The notes: generated by a model not told the origin, from the sequence alone. A stretch of DNA of 64,000 bases from Stutzerimonas nitrititolerans (GCF_003696285.1 NZ_RFFL01000011.1:62001-126000); one strand, 5' to 3'. Counted from the stretch's first letter, positions 1-11,253 are shown. Made by a program: numbers and translations.

Positions 1-288
1 GTTCTTGCCCTTGCCCAGGCCACTGCGCTTGAGGCGATAGCGCTGCGGCAGCAGGGTGTCGCCGTCGACACGGAAGGTGCTGCGCTCGTTGAGGCTGGCC
101 ACCAGCATCGAAGCCTCGAAATCGAGCCTCCAGAGGTCACCGTCGGTTTTCTCGAGGCTGCGCTGAGCGGTACCGCTGATGGGCACCTGCTTCCAGTCTG
201 CCGTGTAGCTGGCGGAGAAAGGTTTGAGCTCTAGCGCCTGGACCGGCAAGGCAAGCAGGCTGAGAGCGAGCAGCAGGGTGCGACGCAT
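1..288 (-). CDS. DUF3108-type exported protein, N-terminal part
   Basis: Partial gene running off the left edge of the window. From the ATG at 288 it encodes 96 visible residues beginning MRRTLLLALSLLALPVQA, a clear Sec signal peptide with cleavage after QA, followed by a beta-rich stretch (LELKPFSASYTADWKQ). In P. aeruginosa the gene downstream of purN encodes a periplasmic DUF3108 protein of unknown role, and the visible part fits that family. It begins 8 bases after the purN stop on the same strand, so it is probably the last gene of a purM-purN operon. No function can be given. Confidence 0.75.
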   Translation of the reverse strand, partial: MRRTLLLALSLLALPVQALELKPFSASYTADWKQVPISGTAQRSLEKTDGDLWRLDFEASMLVASLNERSTFRVDGDTLLPQRYRLKRSGLGKGKN

Positions 289-296
289 AGTGACTC

Positions 297-944
297 CTAG
301 GTTCTGATCAGGTGACCGGTGGCCGGCAGCTTGGCGCCGTCCAGCATCGCGCCTTGTTCGCAGAGGCGCAAGCGTCCTTCGGCGAACCAGCGCACGGCAA
401 GGGGGTAGATTACGTGTTCGGCGGCATGCACCCGGCTGGTCAGCGCGTCCAGGCCTTCCTCGGGGCGCACCGTGAAGGCCGCCTGTATCGCTACGGGGCC
501 GCCATCGAGCTCTTCGGTGACGAAATGCACGCTGCAACCATGCTCGCTGTCGCCGGCCTCGAGTGCGCGGCGATGGGTGTCCAGCCCCTTGTGCCGGGGC
601 AGCAGGGACGGGTGGATATTGAGCAGGCGCCCCTGGTAATGGCGGACGAAGGCAGGCGTGAGGATGCGCATGAAACCGGCCAGCACCACCAGCTGCGGCG
701 CATAGGCATCGATGTGTTCCATCAACGCCGCGTCGAAGGCGTCCCGGTCGGCGAACTGCTTGTGATCGATCACTCGGGTGTCGATGCCGGCCGCCTGCGC
801 GCGTTGCAGCCCGAAGGCCTCGGCGCGGTTGGAAATCACCGCGCGGATGCGGGCGGGATTGCTTTCATTCAGGCTGTCGATCAGCGCCTGCAGGTTGCTG
901 CCGGAGCCTGAAATCAGTACCACCACATTGCAGGGTTCGGTCAT
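297..944 (-). CDS. purN: Phosphoribosylglycinamide formyltransferase 1
   Basis: Cytosolic enzyme that transfers the formyl group of 10-formyltetrahydrofolate to GAR in the third step of purine synthesis. The 215-residue product starts [17 protein letters not shown]. The SGSGSN loop near residue 12 binds substrate phosphate, and NIHPSLLPRHKG and LDGGP carry the conserved Asn, His and Asp of the catalytic triad of the family. The ATG at 944 was chosen because it overlaps the purM stop by one base (TGATG), indicating translational coupling; an in-frame upstream extension inside purM has no family similarity. Length is normal for PurN. Confidence 0.96.
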   Translation of the reverse strand: MTEPCNVVVLISGSGSNLQALIDSLNESNPARIRAVISNRAEAFGLQRAQAAGIDTRVIDHKQFADRDAFDAALMEHIDAYAPQLVVLAGFMRILTPAFVRHYQGRLLNIHPSLLPRHKGLDTHRRALEAGDSEHGCSVHFVTEELDGGPVAIQAAFTVRPEEGLDALTSRVHAAEHVIYPLAVRWFAEGRLRLCEQGAMLDGAKLPATGHLIRT

Positions 945-2002
945 CAGTGGCTTTTCAGGTTGTTCAGCACGACGCGCTCGGCGCCCTCGGTCGCGGTGGC
1001 GATCTGGCCGATCAGCCATGGGGTTTCGCCGGAGGCGCGCAGGTTAGCCAGCACCGCTTCGACCTGATCCTGTGCGACGCAGATGACCATGCCGACGCCG
1101 CAGTTGAGCACGCGATGCATCTCGTGCTCGTCGACGTTGCCTTGCTGCTGCAGCCAGTCGAATACCGCCGGGCGCTGCCAGCTGGCGATGTCGATGACCG
1201 CCTGGCTGCCCTCGGGCAGCACGCGCGGGATGTTGTCCAGCAGGCCGCCGCCAGTGATATGGGCCATGGCCTTGACCGCGCCGGTGTCCTTGATCAGCTT
1301 GAGCAGTGGCTTGACGTAGATGCGCGTCGGCGCCATCAGCAGCTCGGTCAGCGGCTTGCCATCGAGCTGAGTGTTCTCGATATCGGCGCCGGCGACCTCG
1401 ATGATCTTGCGGATCAGCGAATAGCCGTTGGAATGCGGGCCCGAGGAGGGCAGGGCGATCAGTGCATCGCCGGCCGCGACTTTCGAGCCGTCGATGATCT
1501 CGCTCTTTTCCACCACGCCGACACAGAAACCGGCCAGGTCATAGTCCTCGCCTTCGTACATACCGGGCATCTCGGCGGTCTCACCGCCGACCAGCGAGCA
1601 GCCGGCCAACTCGCAACCGGCGCCGATGCCAGTGACCACGGTCGCCGCGATATCCACGTTGAGCTTGCCAGTGGCGTAGTAGTCGAGGAAGAACAGCGGC
1701 TCGGCGCCGCACACCACCAGGTCGTTGACGCACATGGCGACCAGATCCTGGCCGATGCTGTCATGCCGGTTCAGGTTCAGCGCCAGGCGCAGCTTGGTGC
1801 CCACGCCGTCGGTGCCGGAAACCAGTACCGGCTGCTTGTAGCCGGCAGGGATTTCGCAGAGCGCGCCGAAGCCGCCCAGGCCGCCCATGACTTCAGGACG
1901 AGCAGTACGTTTGGCGACGCCCTTGATGCGTTCGACCAGCGCTTCGCCTGCATCGATGTCGACGCCTGCGTCCTTGTAGCTGAGGGAGGGTTGCTTGCTC
2001 AT
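944..2002 (-). CDS. purM: Phosphoribosylformylglycinamidine cyclo-ligase (AIR synthetase)
   Basis: Catalyses ATP-dependent ring closure of FGAM to AIR in purine synthesis; cytosolic homodimer. The 352-residue protein starts [20 protein letters not shown] and has the family hallmarks GTDGVGTKL near residue 64 and the glycine-rich [12 protein letters not shown] loop. Full length for PurM. It is the first gene of a leftward purM-purN(-DUF3108) operon; the divergent DUF2066 gene starts 289 bases away, so the interval 2003-2291 should hold the promoters of both. No PurR operator was recognised by eye. Confidence 0.97.
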   Translation of the reverse strand: MSKQPSLSYKDAGVDIDAGEALVERIKGVAKRTARPEVMGGLGGFGALCEIPAGYKQPVLVSGTDGVGTKLRLALNLNRHDSIGQDLVAMCVNDLVVCGAEPLFFLDYYATGKLNVDIAATVVTGIGAGCELAGCSLVGGETAEMPGMYEGEDYDLAGFCVGVVEKSEIIDGSKVAAGDALIALPSSGPHSNGYSLIRKIIEVAGADIENTQLDGKPLTELLMAPTRIYVKPLLKLIKDTGAVKAMAHITGGGLLDNIPRVLPEGSQAVIDIASWQRPAVFDWLQQQGNVDEHEMHRVLNCGVGMVICVAQDQVEAVLANLRASGETPWLIGQIATATEGAERVVLNNLKSH

Positions 2003-2291
2003 AGAGTCCGGACCTGTGAAAGGAGTGCGGGGCGACCGGGCCCGAAGCGGCTGCTGTGCTTCAAAGCCGGGAGAACGGCGGACCGGTCTGCGGAAAGCGC
2101 GCGATTTTATCAGGCTTGCCGCATAGCGACCATCCCGCGGCCGAGTGTGGGATGTCGCTCAGCATTGCAGCGTGGCGGTTGCTGCGATTGGGGCGGCTGT
2201 TTAAGGTATAGCGCTTCCTTTCATGAGATTTGCCGATCTGTTGCAGTCCAATCCAGATCCGCCAATTGTTCCAGCCTGTGAGAACTACCCC

Positions 2292-3416
2292 ATGCGCCTA
2301 ATCTCTCGCCTCCTGATGCTGTGCGCAGCCTGCTTCGCTCTGCCCAGCCTGGCCGCGCCGCTGAGCAATCTCTACGAGGTACGCGAACCGGTCGCCGACC
2401 AGCAGCCCGAGGAACGCGAAGCGGCTCTGCAGCGGGCGTTCGACACCCTGGTGCTGCGCCTGACCGGCGACCCCGAGGCGGGCCAGCGGCCGGCAGTGGC
2501 CGAGCTGCGCAAGAATCCGCAGCAGTTGATCAGCCGCTATGCCTACGAAAACGAAGGCATCCGGGCGTTCTTCGATCCGCAAACCACCGAGCGCAGCTTG
2601 CGCGGGGCCGGGCTGGCCCTGTGGGGCGCCAATCGCCCGAGCATCCTGAGCTGGTGGCTGGTCGATGCGGGTGAGGGCGCGCGCCTGATTGGCGACGGCC
2701 AGGATCAGTCCGGTGCGCTGCGGGTGGCCGCTCAGCATCGCGGGTTGCCGTTGCGCCTGCCACTGGCGGACCTCGGCGAGCAGATGCTCGGCGTCGCTGA
2801 GGCGGCGCAGGGCCAGGATGCGCAGGCGCTGCGCGAGGCTTCCGAACGCTACGATGCCGATGCGTTGCTGGCCGTCTCCGCCGTTCAGACAGGTTCGCAA
2901 TGGGAGGCCAGCTGGCATCTTTGGCTCGGCGAGGAGCAGACCCGAGGCAAGGCCAGCGGTGAAACGCACGAGGCTCTGGCCGATGCCGTGATGCTGGCGG
3001 TGAGCAAGTTCCTGGCACCGCGCTACACCGTCGCGGCGGGTGAGGTCGAGGATATTACCCTGGAGGTTCTGAGCGCCGACGTCAGCCGCTTTGCCGAGCT
3101 GGAGCAGTTGCTGACACCGCTGGCGGGGCGACTGATTCGGGTGGAAAGCGATCGCCTGGTGTATCGCCTGTCGGCCTCGCCCGAGCAGCTGCGGGCGCAG
3201 CTTGCCCTGGCACGGCTGCATGAGGTGCCAGCTGAAGAAATGCCGGTCGATACGCTTTCGACAGAAGGCCAGCCACCGGAGCAGGGGCCTGCCGAAGTGC
3301 CAGCGCCAGAAGCGCAAGCGACGACAGAGGCCCCGTCCGACGAAGGCGCTCTGCCCGAAGGCGAGAAGCCTTTGCTGCAGCCCGACGTAGGCCTGCTGTT
3401 GCGTTATCGCTGGTGA
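2292..3416 (+). CDS. DUF2066 domain-containing exported protein
   Basis: Protein of 374 residues starting MRLISRLLMLCAACFALPSLA, a typical signal peptide cleaved near residue 21-22. The body matches the DUF2066 family that sits divergently from purMN in Pseudomonas (PA0946 position); its biochemical role is unknown. The C-terminal 50 residues are rich in Pro, Glu and Ala (residues about 315-360), a flexible tail. The ATG at 2292 is preferred to in-frame upstream codons because only it opens with a signal peptide. The 111 bases to the next gene contain no obvious terminator, so cotranscription with the permease gene is possible. Confidence 0.8.
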   Translation: MRLISRLLMLCAACFALPSLAAPLSNLYEVREPVADQQPEEREAALQRAFDTLVLRLTGDPEAGQRPAVAELRKNPQQLISRYAYENEGIRAFFDPQTTERSLRGAGLALWGANRPSILSWWLVDAGEGARLIGDGQDQSGALRVAAQHRGLPLRLPLADLGEQMLGVAEAAQGQDAQALREASERYDADALLAVSAVQTGSQWEASWHLWLGEEQTRGKASGETHEALADAVMLAVSKFLAPRYTVAAGEVEDITLEVLSADVSRFAELEQLLTPLAGRLIRVESDRLVYRLSASPEQLRAQLALARLHEVPAEEMPVDTLSTEGQPPEQGPAEVPAPEAQATTEAPSDEGALPEGEKPLLQPDVGLLLRYRW

Positions 3417-3527
3417 GCCCCGCGGCCGGGTGCCGGCTGAGCGCTTCTGGCAGCGTGCAGCCGGGGCCTGGCGGCGCCGCCCGAACATAATCTGTTTACC
3501 GGAAGCCACCTGACTCAGGGATCGAAC

Positions 3528-4610
3528 ATGACCATCACCCAATCGAATCGCTGGCCCTGGCTGGTGGCATTGCTGCTGTGTGGCTGGCTGCTTTATCAGC
3601 TCACGCCGATCCTGTCGCCCTTTCTGGTCGGCATCCTGCTGGCCTATCTGGGCGATCCGCTGGTGGATCGTCTGGAGCGCTGGAAGCTGTCCCGTACCTG
3701 GGGTGTGGTGGCGGTGTTCACCCTGTTCAGCCTGCTGCTGGTATTGCTGATCCTGGTGCTGGTGCCGATGCTCGGCAAGCAGCTGATGCACCTGTACCAG
3801 CTGACCCCGTTGGCGCTGGACTGGCTGCAGCTCGAGGCGTTGCCCTGGATGCAGATGCAGTTCGGTCTGGAGGAGGACTTCTGGCGCTTCGACAGGGTCA
3901 AGCAGGCCATTACCGATAATCTCGGCAGCACCACCGACGTGGTAGGGCTGATCCTCAGCCAGGCCACGGCCTCCGGTCTCGCGCTGCTGGCCTGGCTGGG
4001 CAATCTGCTGCTGGTGCCGGTGGTCGGCTTCTATCTGCTGCGTGACTGGGATCTGATCATGGCCAAGCTGCGCAAATTGCTGCCGCGTCGCCGCGAGGCG
4101 ATGGTGGTCGGGCTGATGCGGGAGTGCCACGAGGTGATAGGGGCGTTCCTGCGCGGACAATTGTTGGTGATGCTGGCGCTGGCCGTGGTCTACGCCAGCG
4201 GCCTGATGCTGATCGGGCTGCAGCTGGGGCTGCTGATCGGTGTGCTGGCCGGCCTGGCCAGCATCGTGCCCTACATGGGCTTCGTGGTCGGTATCGGGGC
4301 GGCGATCGTCGCGGTGTTGTTCCAGTCCGGTATTGATCTCTACCTCTTGCTCGGCGTGGCGGCGGTATTTACGGTCGGCCAGTTGCTCGAGGGCATGTTG
4401 CTGACGCCCTTGCTGGTCGGTGATCGCATCGGCCTGCATCCGGTCGCGGTGATCTTCGCGGTGCTTGCTGGTGGGCAGTTGTTTGGCTTCACCGGCGTGC
4501 TGCTGGCGCTGCCTGTCGCGGCGGTGATCATGGTTCTGCTGCGCCATGTGCATGATCTCTATAAACTCTCGGACCTTTACGCACCGGCCGAACCTCCCAG
4601 CCAACCATGA
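3528..4610 (+). CDS. AI-2E family inner-membrane transporter (PerM-like)
   Basis: A 360-residue polytopic membrane protein of the AI-2 exporter (AI-2E/PerM/UPF0118) superfamily. Hydrophobic segments lie at about residues 10-50, 60-85, 150-175 and four more after residue 205, giving roughly eight helices with a central soluble loop (about 85-145). The conserved GQLLEGMLLTPLLVGDRIGL stretch near residue 283 and a following LH dipeptide are typical. Transported substrate cannot be inferred; some relatives are Na+/H+ antiporters and one exports AI-2. Its stop overlaps the hda start by four bases (ATGA), so the two are translationally coupled. Confidence 0.88.
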   Translation: MTITQSNRWPWLVALLLCGWLLYQLTPILSPFLVGILLAYLGDPLVDRLERWKLSRTWGVVAVFTLFSLLLVLLILVLVPMLGKQLMHLYQLTPLALDWLQLEALPWMQMQFGLEEDFWRFDRVKQAITDNLGSTTDVVGLILSQATASGLALLAWLGNLLLVPVVGFYLLRDWDLIMAKLRKLLPRRREAMVVGLMRECHEVIGAFLRGQLLVMLALAVVYASGLMLIGLQLGLLIGVLAGLASIVPYMGFVVGIGAAIVAVLFQSGIDLYLLLGVAAVFTVGQLLEGMLLTPLLVGDRIGLHPVAVIFAVLAGGQLFGFTGVLLALPVAAVIMVLLRHVHDLYKLSDLYAPAEPPSQP

Positions 4611-5311
4611 AACCCATCCAGCTCCCTCTCGGCATCCGTCTGCGCGACGATGCCACCTTCGCCAACTTCTATCCCGGCGCCAACGCTGCGGCGCTGGGTT
4701 ATGTCGAACGGCTCTGTTCGCCGGCGGCCGGTTGGTCCGATGAGTTGATCTACCTCTGGGGGCAGGCTGGAGTCGGACGCAGCCATCTGTTGCAGGCCGC
4801 CTGCCTGCGGGTGGAAGAGCGTGGCGAACTGGCCGTCTACCTGCCGCTTGCCGAAGTGGCCGGGTACGGCACCGCGTTGCTCGATGATCTCGAGCAGAGC
4901 GAGCTGGTATGCGTGGATGACCTGGACGCCGTTGCGGGTGATCCGGTGTGGGAAGAAGCCCTGTTCCATCTGTTCAACAGGTTGCGTGACAGTGGTCGAC
5001 GCTTGCTGCTCGCTGCCGCGGCCTCGCCCCGTGAGCTCGCCGTACAACTGCCGGATCTCAAGTCGCGGCTGAGCCTGGCTCTGGTGTTCCAGTTGCAGCA
5101 GCTCTCAGATGAGGACAAGCTGCGCGCGCTCCAGCTGCGTGCGTCGCGCCGTGGCCTGAACCTGCCGGATGATGTGGGACGCTTCATCCTCACCCGTGGT
5201 GCGCGCAGCATGAGTGCGCTGTTCGAGCTGCTGGACCGCCTCGATCAGGCTTCGCTGCAGGCACAGCGCAAGCTGACCATTCCCTTCCTCAAGGAAACCC
5301 TCGGCTGGTAG
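4607..5311 (+). CDS. hda: DnaA regulatory inactivator Hda
   Basis: AAA+ protein that, bound to the DNA-loaded sliding clamp, stimulates ATP hydrolysis by DnaA and so prevents re-initiation of replication. The 234-residue product begins MKPIQLPLGIRL; QLPLGI at residues 5-10 is the clamp-binding motif. The P-loop region reads GQAGVGRSH, the altered Walker A seen in Hda rather than GxxxxGKT, and a DnaA-like AAA+ fold follows. Start overlaps the upstream permease gene (ATGA). A strong hairpin terminator follows 50 bases after the stop. Confidence 0.94.
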   Translation: MKPIQLPLGIRLRDDATFANFYPGANAAALGYVERLCSPAAGWSDELIYLWGQAGVGRSHLLQAACLRVEERGELAVYLPLAEVAGYGTALLDDLEQSELVCVDDLDAVAGDPVWEEALFHLFNRLRDSGRRLLLAAAASPRELAVQLPDLKSRLSLALVFQLQQLSDEDKLRALQLRASRRGLNLPDDVGRFILTRGARSMSALFELLDRLDQASLQAQRKLTIPFLKETLGW

Positions 5312-5365
5312 ATGGCTGGTAGGCCACAGGTTTGGCCTGGCAAGCAAAGCAACCACTTCGGAAAT

Positions 5366-5392
5366 GAAAAAGGGCCCCAAGGGGCCCTTTTT
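5366..5392. terminator. Bidirectional intrinsic terminator between hda and the CoA-transferase gene
   Basis: Stem AAAGGGGCCC-type: aagggcccc / ggggccctt with a two-base loop (aa), flanked by A5 on the left and T5 on the right, so it can end both the rightward hda transcript and the leftward CoA-transferase transcript. Confidence 0.9.
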
Positions 5393-5407
5393 GTTCATGA
5401 CGCTGAA

Positions 5408-6916
5408 TTACTTCAGTTTCATGGTGCCGTGCTCGGCCAGGTGATTGTGCCAGGAGAAGGCCTTTTCCAGCACGTGCGGGGTGTGACCGCCGCGCGCCTT
5501 GGCTTCTTCCAGGTAATCCAGCGCCTGCTGCTTGTAGTCCGGGTGCATGCAGTTGTTGATCATGCGCTCGGCCGCCTCGATGGGCGCCAGCCCGCGCAGG
5601 TCCGCAAAGCCCTGTTCGGTGATGATCACGTCAACATCATGGTTGGTGTGGTCGACGTGGGTCACGAAAGGCACGATGGAGGAGACGTTGCCGTTCTTGG
5701 CCGTGGAAGTCGTCACGAAGATGCTGATACGCGCGTTCCGGGCGAAGTCACCCGAGCCGCCGATACCGTTCATCATGTGGGTGCCGCTGACGTGAGTGGA
5801 GTTCACGTTGCCGTAGATATCCACTTCCAGTGCCGTGTTGAAGGAAATGATGCCCAGGCGGCGAATGACTTCAGGATGGTTGGAGATTTCCTGAGGGCGG
5901 AACACCACTTTGCCGGCGTACTTGGCCATGTCGGACGCCAGGTTGTCCACGCGCTTCTTCGACAGGGAGAACGCGGTGCCTGCAGCGAACTTCACGACGC
6001 CTGCGTCGATCAGGTCGAACACGCCGTCCTGCAGCACTTCGGAAGCCACCACCAGGTCCTTGAACTCGGAAGTCCGCATGCCGTTCAGAACCGCGTTGGC
6101 AACGGAGCCCACGCCGGACTGCAGCGGGGCGAGGCTGTTGGTGAGACGGCCTGATTTCACTTCGGCGCGCAGGAAGTCCAGCAGGTTGTCGGCGATTTTC
6201 TGGGTTTCCGCGTTCGGTTCGAACAGCGGCGAAGGAATGTCCGGCTGGCTGGACAGCACGATGCCGCGGACCTTGGCCGGATCGACCGGGATGCCCACGG
6301 TACCGATACGGGTGCTGATGTCGTAGACAGGAATGTCCTTACGGGCGTTTTCACCGGCAGGGCCCGGGATATAGATATCGTGCATGCCTTCGTACTCGCG
6401 CGGAGCAGAAGTGTTCAGCTCGATGATCACGTGTTTGGCGGTCTGTACGAAGATCGGGGAGTTGCCCACGGAACCGGTCGGGATGATCTGGCCGTCTTCG
6501 GTAATGGCTGCCGCTTCGATGATCGCGTAGTCGACCTGAGGCAGTACGCCCTGACGGATCAGTTCCGCCATGTGGGACAGATGCTGGTCGATGTAGAGCA
6601 CTTCACCCGCGTTGATCTTCTTGCGCTGGACCGGGTTGCCCTGATAGGGGATGCGCTTGTTGATGATGCCGGCTTCGGCCATGGACTGGTCAGCGGCCGG
6701 GCCCATGGAGGCGCCGGTGAATAGGTTGACCTTGAACTTCTCTTTCTGGCCGCGCTCAGACAACGCTCGGGGGAATTCCTTCGGCTCGCCGAACAGGGTG
6801 AAGCCACTCATCCCCAGCGTCATGCCGTCTTCGACCCACGATGCTGCCTCTTCTGCGGAGACGACTTTGTCCAAAAATGCAGCATTGCGAATGTATTTGT
6901 TTAAATCCGTTGTCAT
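5408..6916 (-). CDS. Acetyl-CoA hydrolase / succinyl-CoA:acetate CoA-transferase family protein
   Basis: A 502-residue class I CoA-transferase of the Cat1/AarC/Ach1 group, most likely moving CoA between succinyl-CoA and acetate or propionate in the cytosol. The N-terminal domain (residues 1-230) contains GMTLGMSGF. In the C-terminal domain VASEVLQDG near residue 290 carries the Glu that forms the glutamyl-CoA thioester in this family, followed by FDLID and the glycine-rich GIGGSGDFARNA near 390. It is monocistronic, ending in the hda-side terminator. P. aeruginosa has a homologue elsewhere on its chromosome, not at this position, so this is an insertion relative to that gene order. Exact acceptor is inferred only. 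Confidence 0.9.
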   Translation of the reverse strand: MTTDLNKYIRNAAFLDKVVSAEEAASWVEDGMTLGMSGFTLFGEPKEFPRALSERGQKEKFKVNLFTGASMGPAADQSMAEAGIINKRIPYQGNPVQRKKINAGEVLYIDQHLSHMAELIRQGVLPQVDYAIIEAAAITEDGQIIPTGSVGNSPIFVQTAKHVIIELNTSAPREYEGMHDIYIPGPAGENARKDIPVYDISTRIGTVGIPVDPAKVRGIVLSSQPDIPSPLFEPNAETQKIADNLLDFLRAEVKSGRLTNSLAPLQSGVGSVANAVLNGMRTSEFKDLVVASEVLQDGVFDLIDAGVVKFAAGTAFSLSKKRVDNLASDMAKYAGKVVFRPQEISNHPEVIRRLGIISFNTALEVDIYGNVNSTHVSGTHMMNGIGGSGDFARNARISIFVTTSTAKNGNVSSIVPFVTHVDHTNHDVDVIITEQGFADLRGLAPIEAAERMINNCMHPDYKQQALDYLEEAKARGGHTPHVLEKAFSWHNHLAEHGTMKLK

Positions 6917-7220
6917 GAAGTCACCGCTGAATTCGTCTCATGGATGTCTGTCGATGGTCCGGCAGCCGCACATCTGAAGGCGTCTCGATGGGCGCTGGAT
7001 GCAACTGCCTCGGGTCCAGGCAAAATCGATCTTTACCACTGGGCCGCATTGAACTTCATCGCGCTTATAACGTACATACTTAGATGCTCGCCACCCATTT
7101 TAGAGGCCCTCGCTTTTTTGGCAGTTATACTAAGGTCGATTGCCAGATCGGGTTGTATCCGCTTGTTGCCGCTTCACCGTCCTTCCGCTACCGAGTGAGG
7201 CGGCCGCTCTTTCGAGCCGC
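6917..7220. other. Intergenic region, no gene found
   Basis: 304 bases upstream of the CoA-transferase gene and downstream of the DUF2069 gene, both leftward. The middle (about 7020-7140) is more AT-rich than the surroundings and should hold the CoA-transferase promoter on the minus strand. Short reading frames here lack family similarity and ribosome binding sites. No tRNA or repeat was seen. Confidence 0.5.
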
Positions 7221-8579
<1,359 letters not shown>

Positions 8580-8751
8580 TTTCGGGTTGCTTCGCGCCAG
8601 AGGAGTTGGCCATTCTAACCTTCCACGAGGCGATGCCTGAAATGTCGGCGTCGCCTCGGCTGGAAACATCGAATGAACGTCGAGAAACCGGCCGGATCGC
8701 CGTCCGGGCGGGTGCCGTGTGGTTGGCGGCCTCGTTTGCAAAGGAGAGGGC

Positions 8752-10044
8752 ATGCCACAGCGCATCGATGATCTGGTGGAATTCTGTCGCTTCCTGCTGC
8801 AGCGTTTTCTGGCCGACCGAGGACCGCAAAGCGCGGCGGCCCTGACCTACACCACGTTGTTCGCCGTGGTGCCGATGATGACCGTCACCTTCGCCATGCT
8901 GTCCGCCATTCCCGCATTCCAGGGCGTGGGTGAGCAGATCCAGATGTACATCTTCAGCAACTTCATACCCTCCACTGGCGCGACCATCCAGCAGTATCTG
9001 GTGGCCTTCACCGACCAGGCACGGCAGTTGACCTGGTTCGGCGTGGGCTTTTTGATGGCGACGGCGCTGATGATGTTGCTGACCATCGAGAAAGCCTTCA
9101 ATGCCATCTGGCGGGTGCGCCAGCCCAGGCGCGGCATGTCGAGCTTCCTGCTTTACTGGGCGATTCTGAGCCTTGGCCCCCTGTTGCTGGGGGCGGCGTT
9201 CGCGATGAGCACCTACATCACTTCCCTGTCGCTGATCTCGGGGCCGGACGCCTTGCTCGGCGTCGGCATCCTGCTCAAGGCAATGCCGCTGATCCTGAGC
9301 ATCGCGGCCTTCACGCTTATCTACGCCGCGGTGCCCAATACGCGCGTGTCGCTGCGCCATGCGCTGGTCGGCGGGGTGTTTACCGCTGTGCTGTTCGAGG
9401 CGGCCAAGCAGCTGTTCGGACTTTATGTGCGTTTTTTCCCCAGCTATCAGCTGATCTACGGCGCTTTCGCGGCGGTACCGCTGTTTCTGCTCTGGATCTA
9501 CCTGTCCTGGATGATTGTCCTGTTCGGTGCCGAGCTGGTCTGTGGGCAATCTTCCTCGCAGCGGTGGCGGCGCCAGTCGACGCCCCGCCTGTTGGTGATG
9601 CTGGTGCTGCTGAGAATTCTCCATGAGCGCCAGCAGTCGGGACGTGAGGTGCGCCTGCGCGACGTGCACCGCAGTGGCTGGCTTCTCCCACAGGATGAAT
9701 GGGACGAAATACTCGAGTTCTTCGAGCGCGAACGGCTGGTCTGCCGGACCGGCTCGTCGGGCTGGGTGCTGTGTCGGGACCTCGATCACTACAGTTTCGA
9801 TCGGTTGCTGCGGCATAACCCCTGGCCCATGGCGGGCTCGCAGGCACTGCCGGAGCAGCTCGACGAGCCTTGGTACCCTGCCGTGCGCCAGTCGCTGGAG
9901 CTGTTGCGTAGCGAGCAGACCCGCTTGTTTGGTGGCAGCATCGCGGATTGGTTGCAAGGCGAGGAGGGCGTAAGCGCCGCCTCGCGAAGAAAAGCGGGTG
10001 CGCCCGGAGTCGAATCCATGAGATTGTCAGAGGACGAGCGATGA
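8752..10044 (+). CDS. YihY/BrkB family inner-membrane protein
   Basis: 430-residue membrane protein of the YihY (UPF0761, once called RNase BN) family. Residues 20-265 hold six hydrophobic helices, with [20 protein letters not shown] near residue 20 and the conserved LFGAELVCG near the end of this part. A roughly 150-residue cytoplasmic extension (residues 275-430) resembles a winged-helix-like tail found in the long family members. Function not established; the nuclease label in old annotations is not supported. AAGGAGAGG precedes the ATG at 8752. The stop overlaps the thioredoxin-like lipoprotein start (ATGA). Confidence 0.87.
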   Translation: MPQRIDDLVEFCRFLLQRFLADRGPQSAAALTYTTLFAVVPMMTVTFAMLSAIPAFQGVGEQIQMYIFSNFIPSTGATIQQYLVAFTDQARQLTWFGVGFLMATALMMLLTIEKAFNAIWRVRQPRRGMSSFLLYWAILSLGPLLLGAAFAMSTYITSLSLISGPDALLGVGILLKAMPLILSIAAFTLIYAAVPNTRVSLRHALVGGVFTAVLFEAAKQLFGLYVRFFPSYQLIYGAFAAVPLFLLWIYLSWMIVLFGAELVCGQSSSQRWRRQSTPRLLVMLVLLRILHERQQSGREVRLRDVHRSGWLLPQDEWDEILEFFERERLVCRTGSSGWVLCRDLDHYSFDRLLRHNPWPMAGSQALPEQLDEPWYPAVRQSLELLRSEQTRLFGGSIADWLQGEEGVSAASRRKAGAPGVESMRLSEDER

Positions 10045-10517
10045 GCAGGTTCATGCGGGTGGTCGGCCTACTGGGCTGTGTGGCGCTGGCCGGTTGCGGC
10101 GAGGAATGGGGCGTGGATCAGCACGGTCAGCCGGTAACGGCCGCGCAGCTGGAGGGCCAGTGGCTGGTGATCAATTATTGGGCGGAGTGGTGCGGCCCCT
10201 GCCGTACGGAGATTCCCGAGCTAAACGCCATGGCCGCCTCGCCCGATGGCCCGGTGGTGCTCGGGGTGAATTTCGATGGACTTCAGGGTGAGGAGCTGGC
10301 CCAGGCCTCGCAGGCGCTGGGTATCGAGTTCCGGGTGCTGGCGGAAGATCCGGCCGAACGTCTGCAGTTGCCGCGCAGCGCGGTGCTGCCGGTGACCTTT
10401 CTGGTGGATGGCGAAGGCAAGGTTCGTCAGCAACTGGTGGGTGAACAGACCGCGGAAGGGCTCGAAGCACAGCTGGCGCAACTGGGACGTGAAGGGAGCG
10501 GGCAGAGTACCGACTAA
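10041..10517 (+). CDS. TlpA-like thioredoxin-fold lipoprotein
   Basis: 158-residue periplasmic thiol-disulfide protein. The N-terminus ends in a lipobox (LAGC, Cys near residue 17), so the mature protein should be lipid-anchored. The active site reads [10 protein letters not shown], the WCGPC motif of thioredoxins, and the cis-Pro region is LPVTFLVDG. The substrate is unknown; position is that of PA0953 in P. aeruginosa. Starts within the YihY stop codon (ATGA overlap), so the two are cotranscribed. Confidence 0.88.
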   Translation: MSRFMRVVGLLGCVALAGCGEEWGVDQHGQPVTAAQLEGQWLVINYWAEWCGPCRTEIPELNAMAASPDGPVVLGVNFDGLQGEELAQASQALGIEFRVLAEDPAERLQLPRSAVLPVTFLVDGEGKVRQQLVGEQTAEGLEAQLAQLGREGSGQSTD

Positions 10518-10575
10518 CTCAATATTCCTCGAACGTGGGTTTACGCTTTTGTCTGATTCGGAGTCACCGAGCGCT

Positions 10576-10650
10576 GATCGCGAGCGAGCTCGCTCCTACA
10601 AAACCAAACGCCGCCTGCAGCGTGCCGTAGGAGCCAGCTTGCTGGCGATC
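10576..10650. repeat. Paired inverted REP element (BIME)
   Basis: Two related palindromic units in opposite orientation: gatcgcgagcgagctcgctc (10576-10595, continuing ctac) and gtaggagccagcttgctggc (10627-10646, continuing gatc), 27 bases apart. This is the common Pseudomonas REP pair in the space between convergent genes. It may also terminate or stabilise the transcripts of the two flanking genes. Confidence 0.85.
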
Positions 10651-10680
10651 CGACGCCACACTGAAAATCGGCTCCGGAGC

Positions 10681-11253
10681 TCAGGGCTTCACGTACCAGA
10701 AGTCCTGCCAGAATCCGATCACCTTCGCCGGGTAGCGGGTCTTGCCGAGGCTGCCGTTGTAGCGGGCGAGCGCGCGCTGGATATCGCCGTTCTCACGCTT
10801 GAGGTAGTAGCTGAGAATGGTGCAGCCGTAACGCAGGTTGGTGGCGTTGTCGGTGAGGTTGTCTTGCGGCCGTCCCAATTCCGCTTTCCAAAAGGGCATC
10901 ACTTGCATCAGGCCTTGGGCACCGACGCTGGAAATGGCGAAGCGGTCGAAATGGCTTTCGGCATGGATCAGGGCCAGCACCATGTCCGGCTTCAGGCCGG
11001 CCTTGCTGGCTTCGCGGTGCACCAGACGCAGCAGCGTCAGGCGCTCCGATGCATCCGGCATGTAGCGCGTGAGACGCGTCGACATGTCCAGCAGCCAGAC
11101 TTCGGCATCGAAACGGTCCTGGAAGCTGTCCGCTTCGGCGACGGTGCGCTGCAGCAAATCACGCAGTTCGGGTTCTGGCGCCTGACGCAGGCTCGCCGTG
11201 GCTGGCAGTGCGAGCGCCAATAGCAGCATCAGCAGGGCACTGCGCAGCGCCAT
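10681..11253 (-). CDS. Lytic transglycosylase, SLT domain
   Basis: 190-residue exported enzyme predicted to cleave peptidoglycan glycan strands. N-terminus MALRSALLMLLLALALPATA is a signal peptide. The SLT core is in the C-terminal half: ALIHAESHFDRFAISSVGAQ holds the catalytic Glu (first E of HAES) and GLMQVMP is the family signature; ALARYNGSLGK gives the conserved AYN-like motif. ATG at 11253 is the first with a signal peptide. It lies five bases downstream of the lipoprotein gene on the same strand, within the proS-lipoprotein-transglycosylase leftward group. Confidence 0.88.
   Translation of the reverse strand: MALRSALLMLLLALALPATASLRQAPEPELRDLLQRTVAEADSFQDRFDAEVWLLDMSTRLTRYMPDASERLTLLRLVHREASKAGLKPDMVLALIHAESHFDRFAISSVGAQGLMQVMPFWKAELGRPQDNLTDNATNLRYGCTILSYYLKRENGDIQRALARYNGSLGKTRYPAKVIGFWQDFWYVKP

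Noticed and set aside
947..2281. A 444-codon open frame on the plus strand
   Set aside because: Antisense to purM, whose protein is unmistakable.
2298..4604. A 768-codon open frame on the minus strand
   Set aside because: Composition dominated by Gln, His, Arg and Asp, no start signals, lies exactly antisense to the DUF2066 and permease genes; a GC-rich shadow.
10576..10650. Simple terminator between two genes
   Set aside because: Two inverted units with the standard Pseudomonas REP sequence and no T-run; called as a REP pair, though it may help termination.
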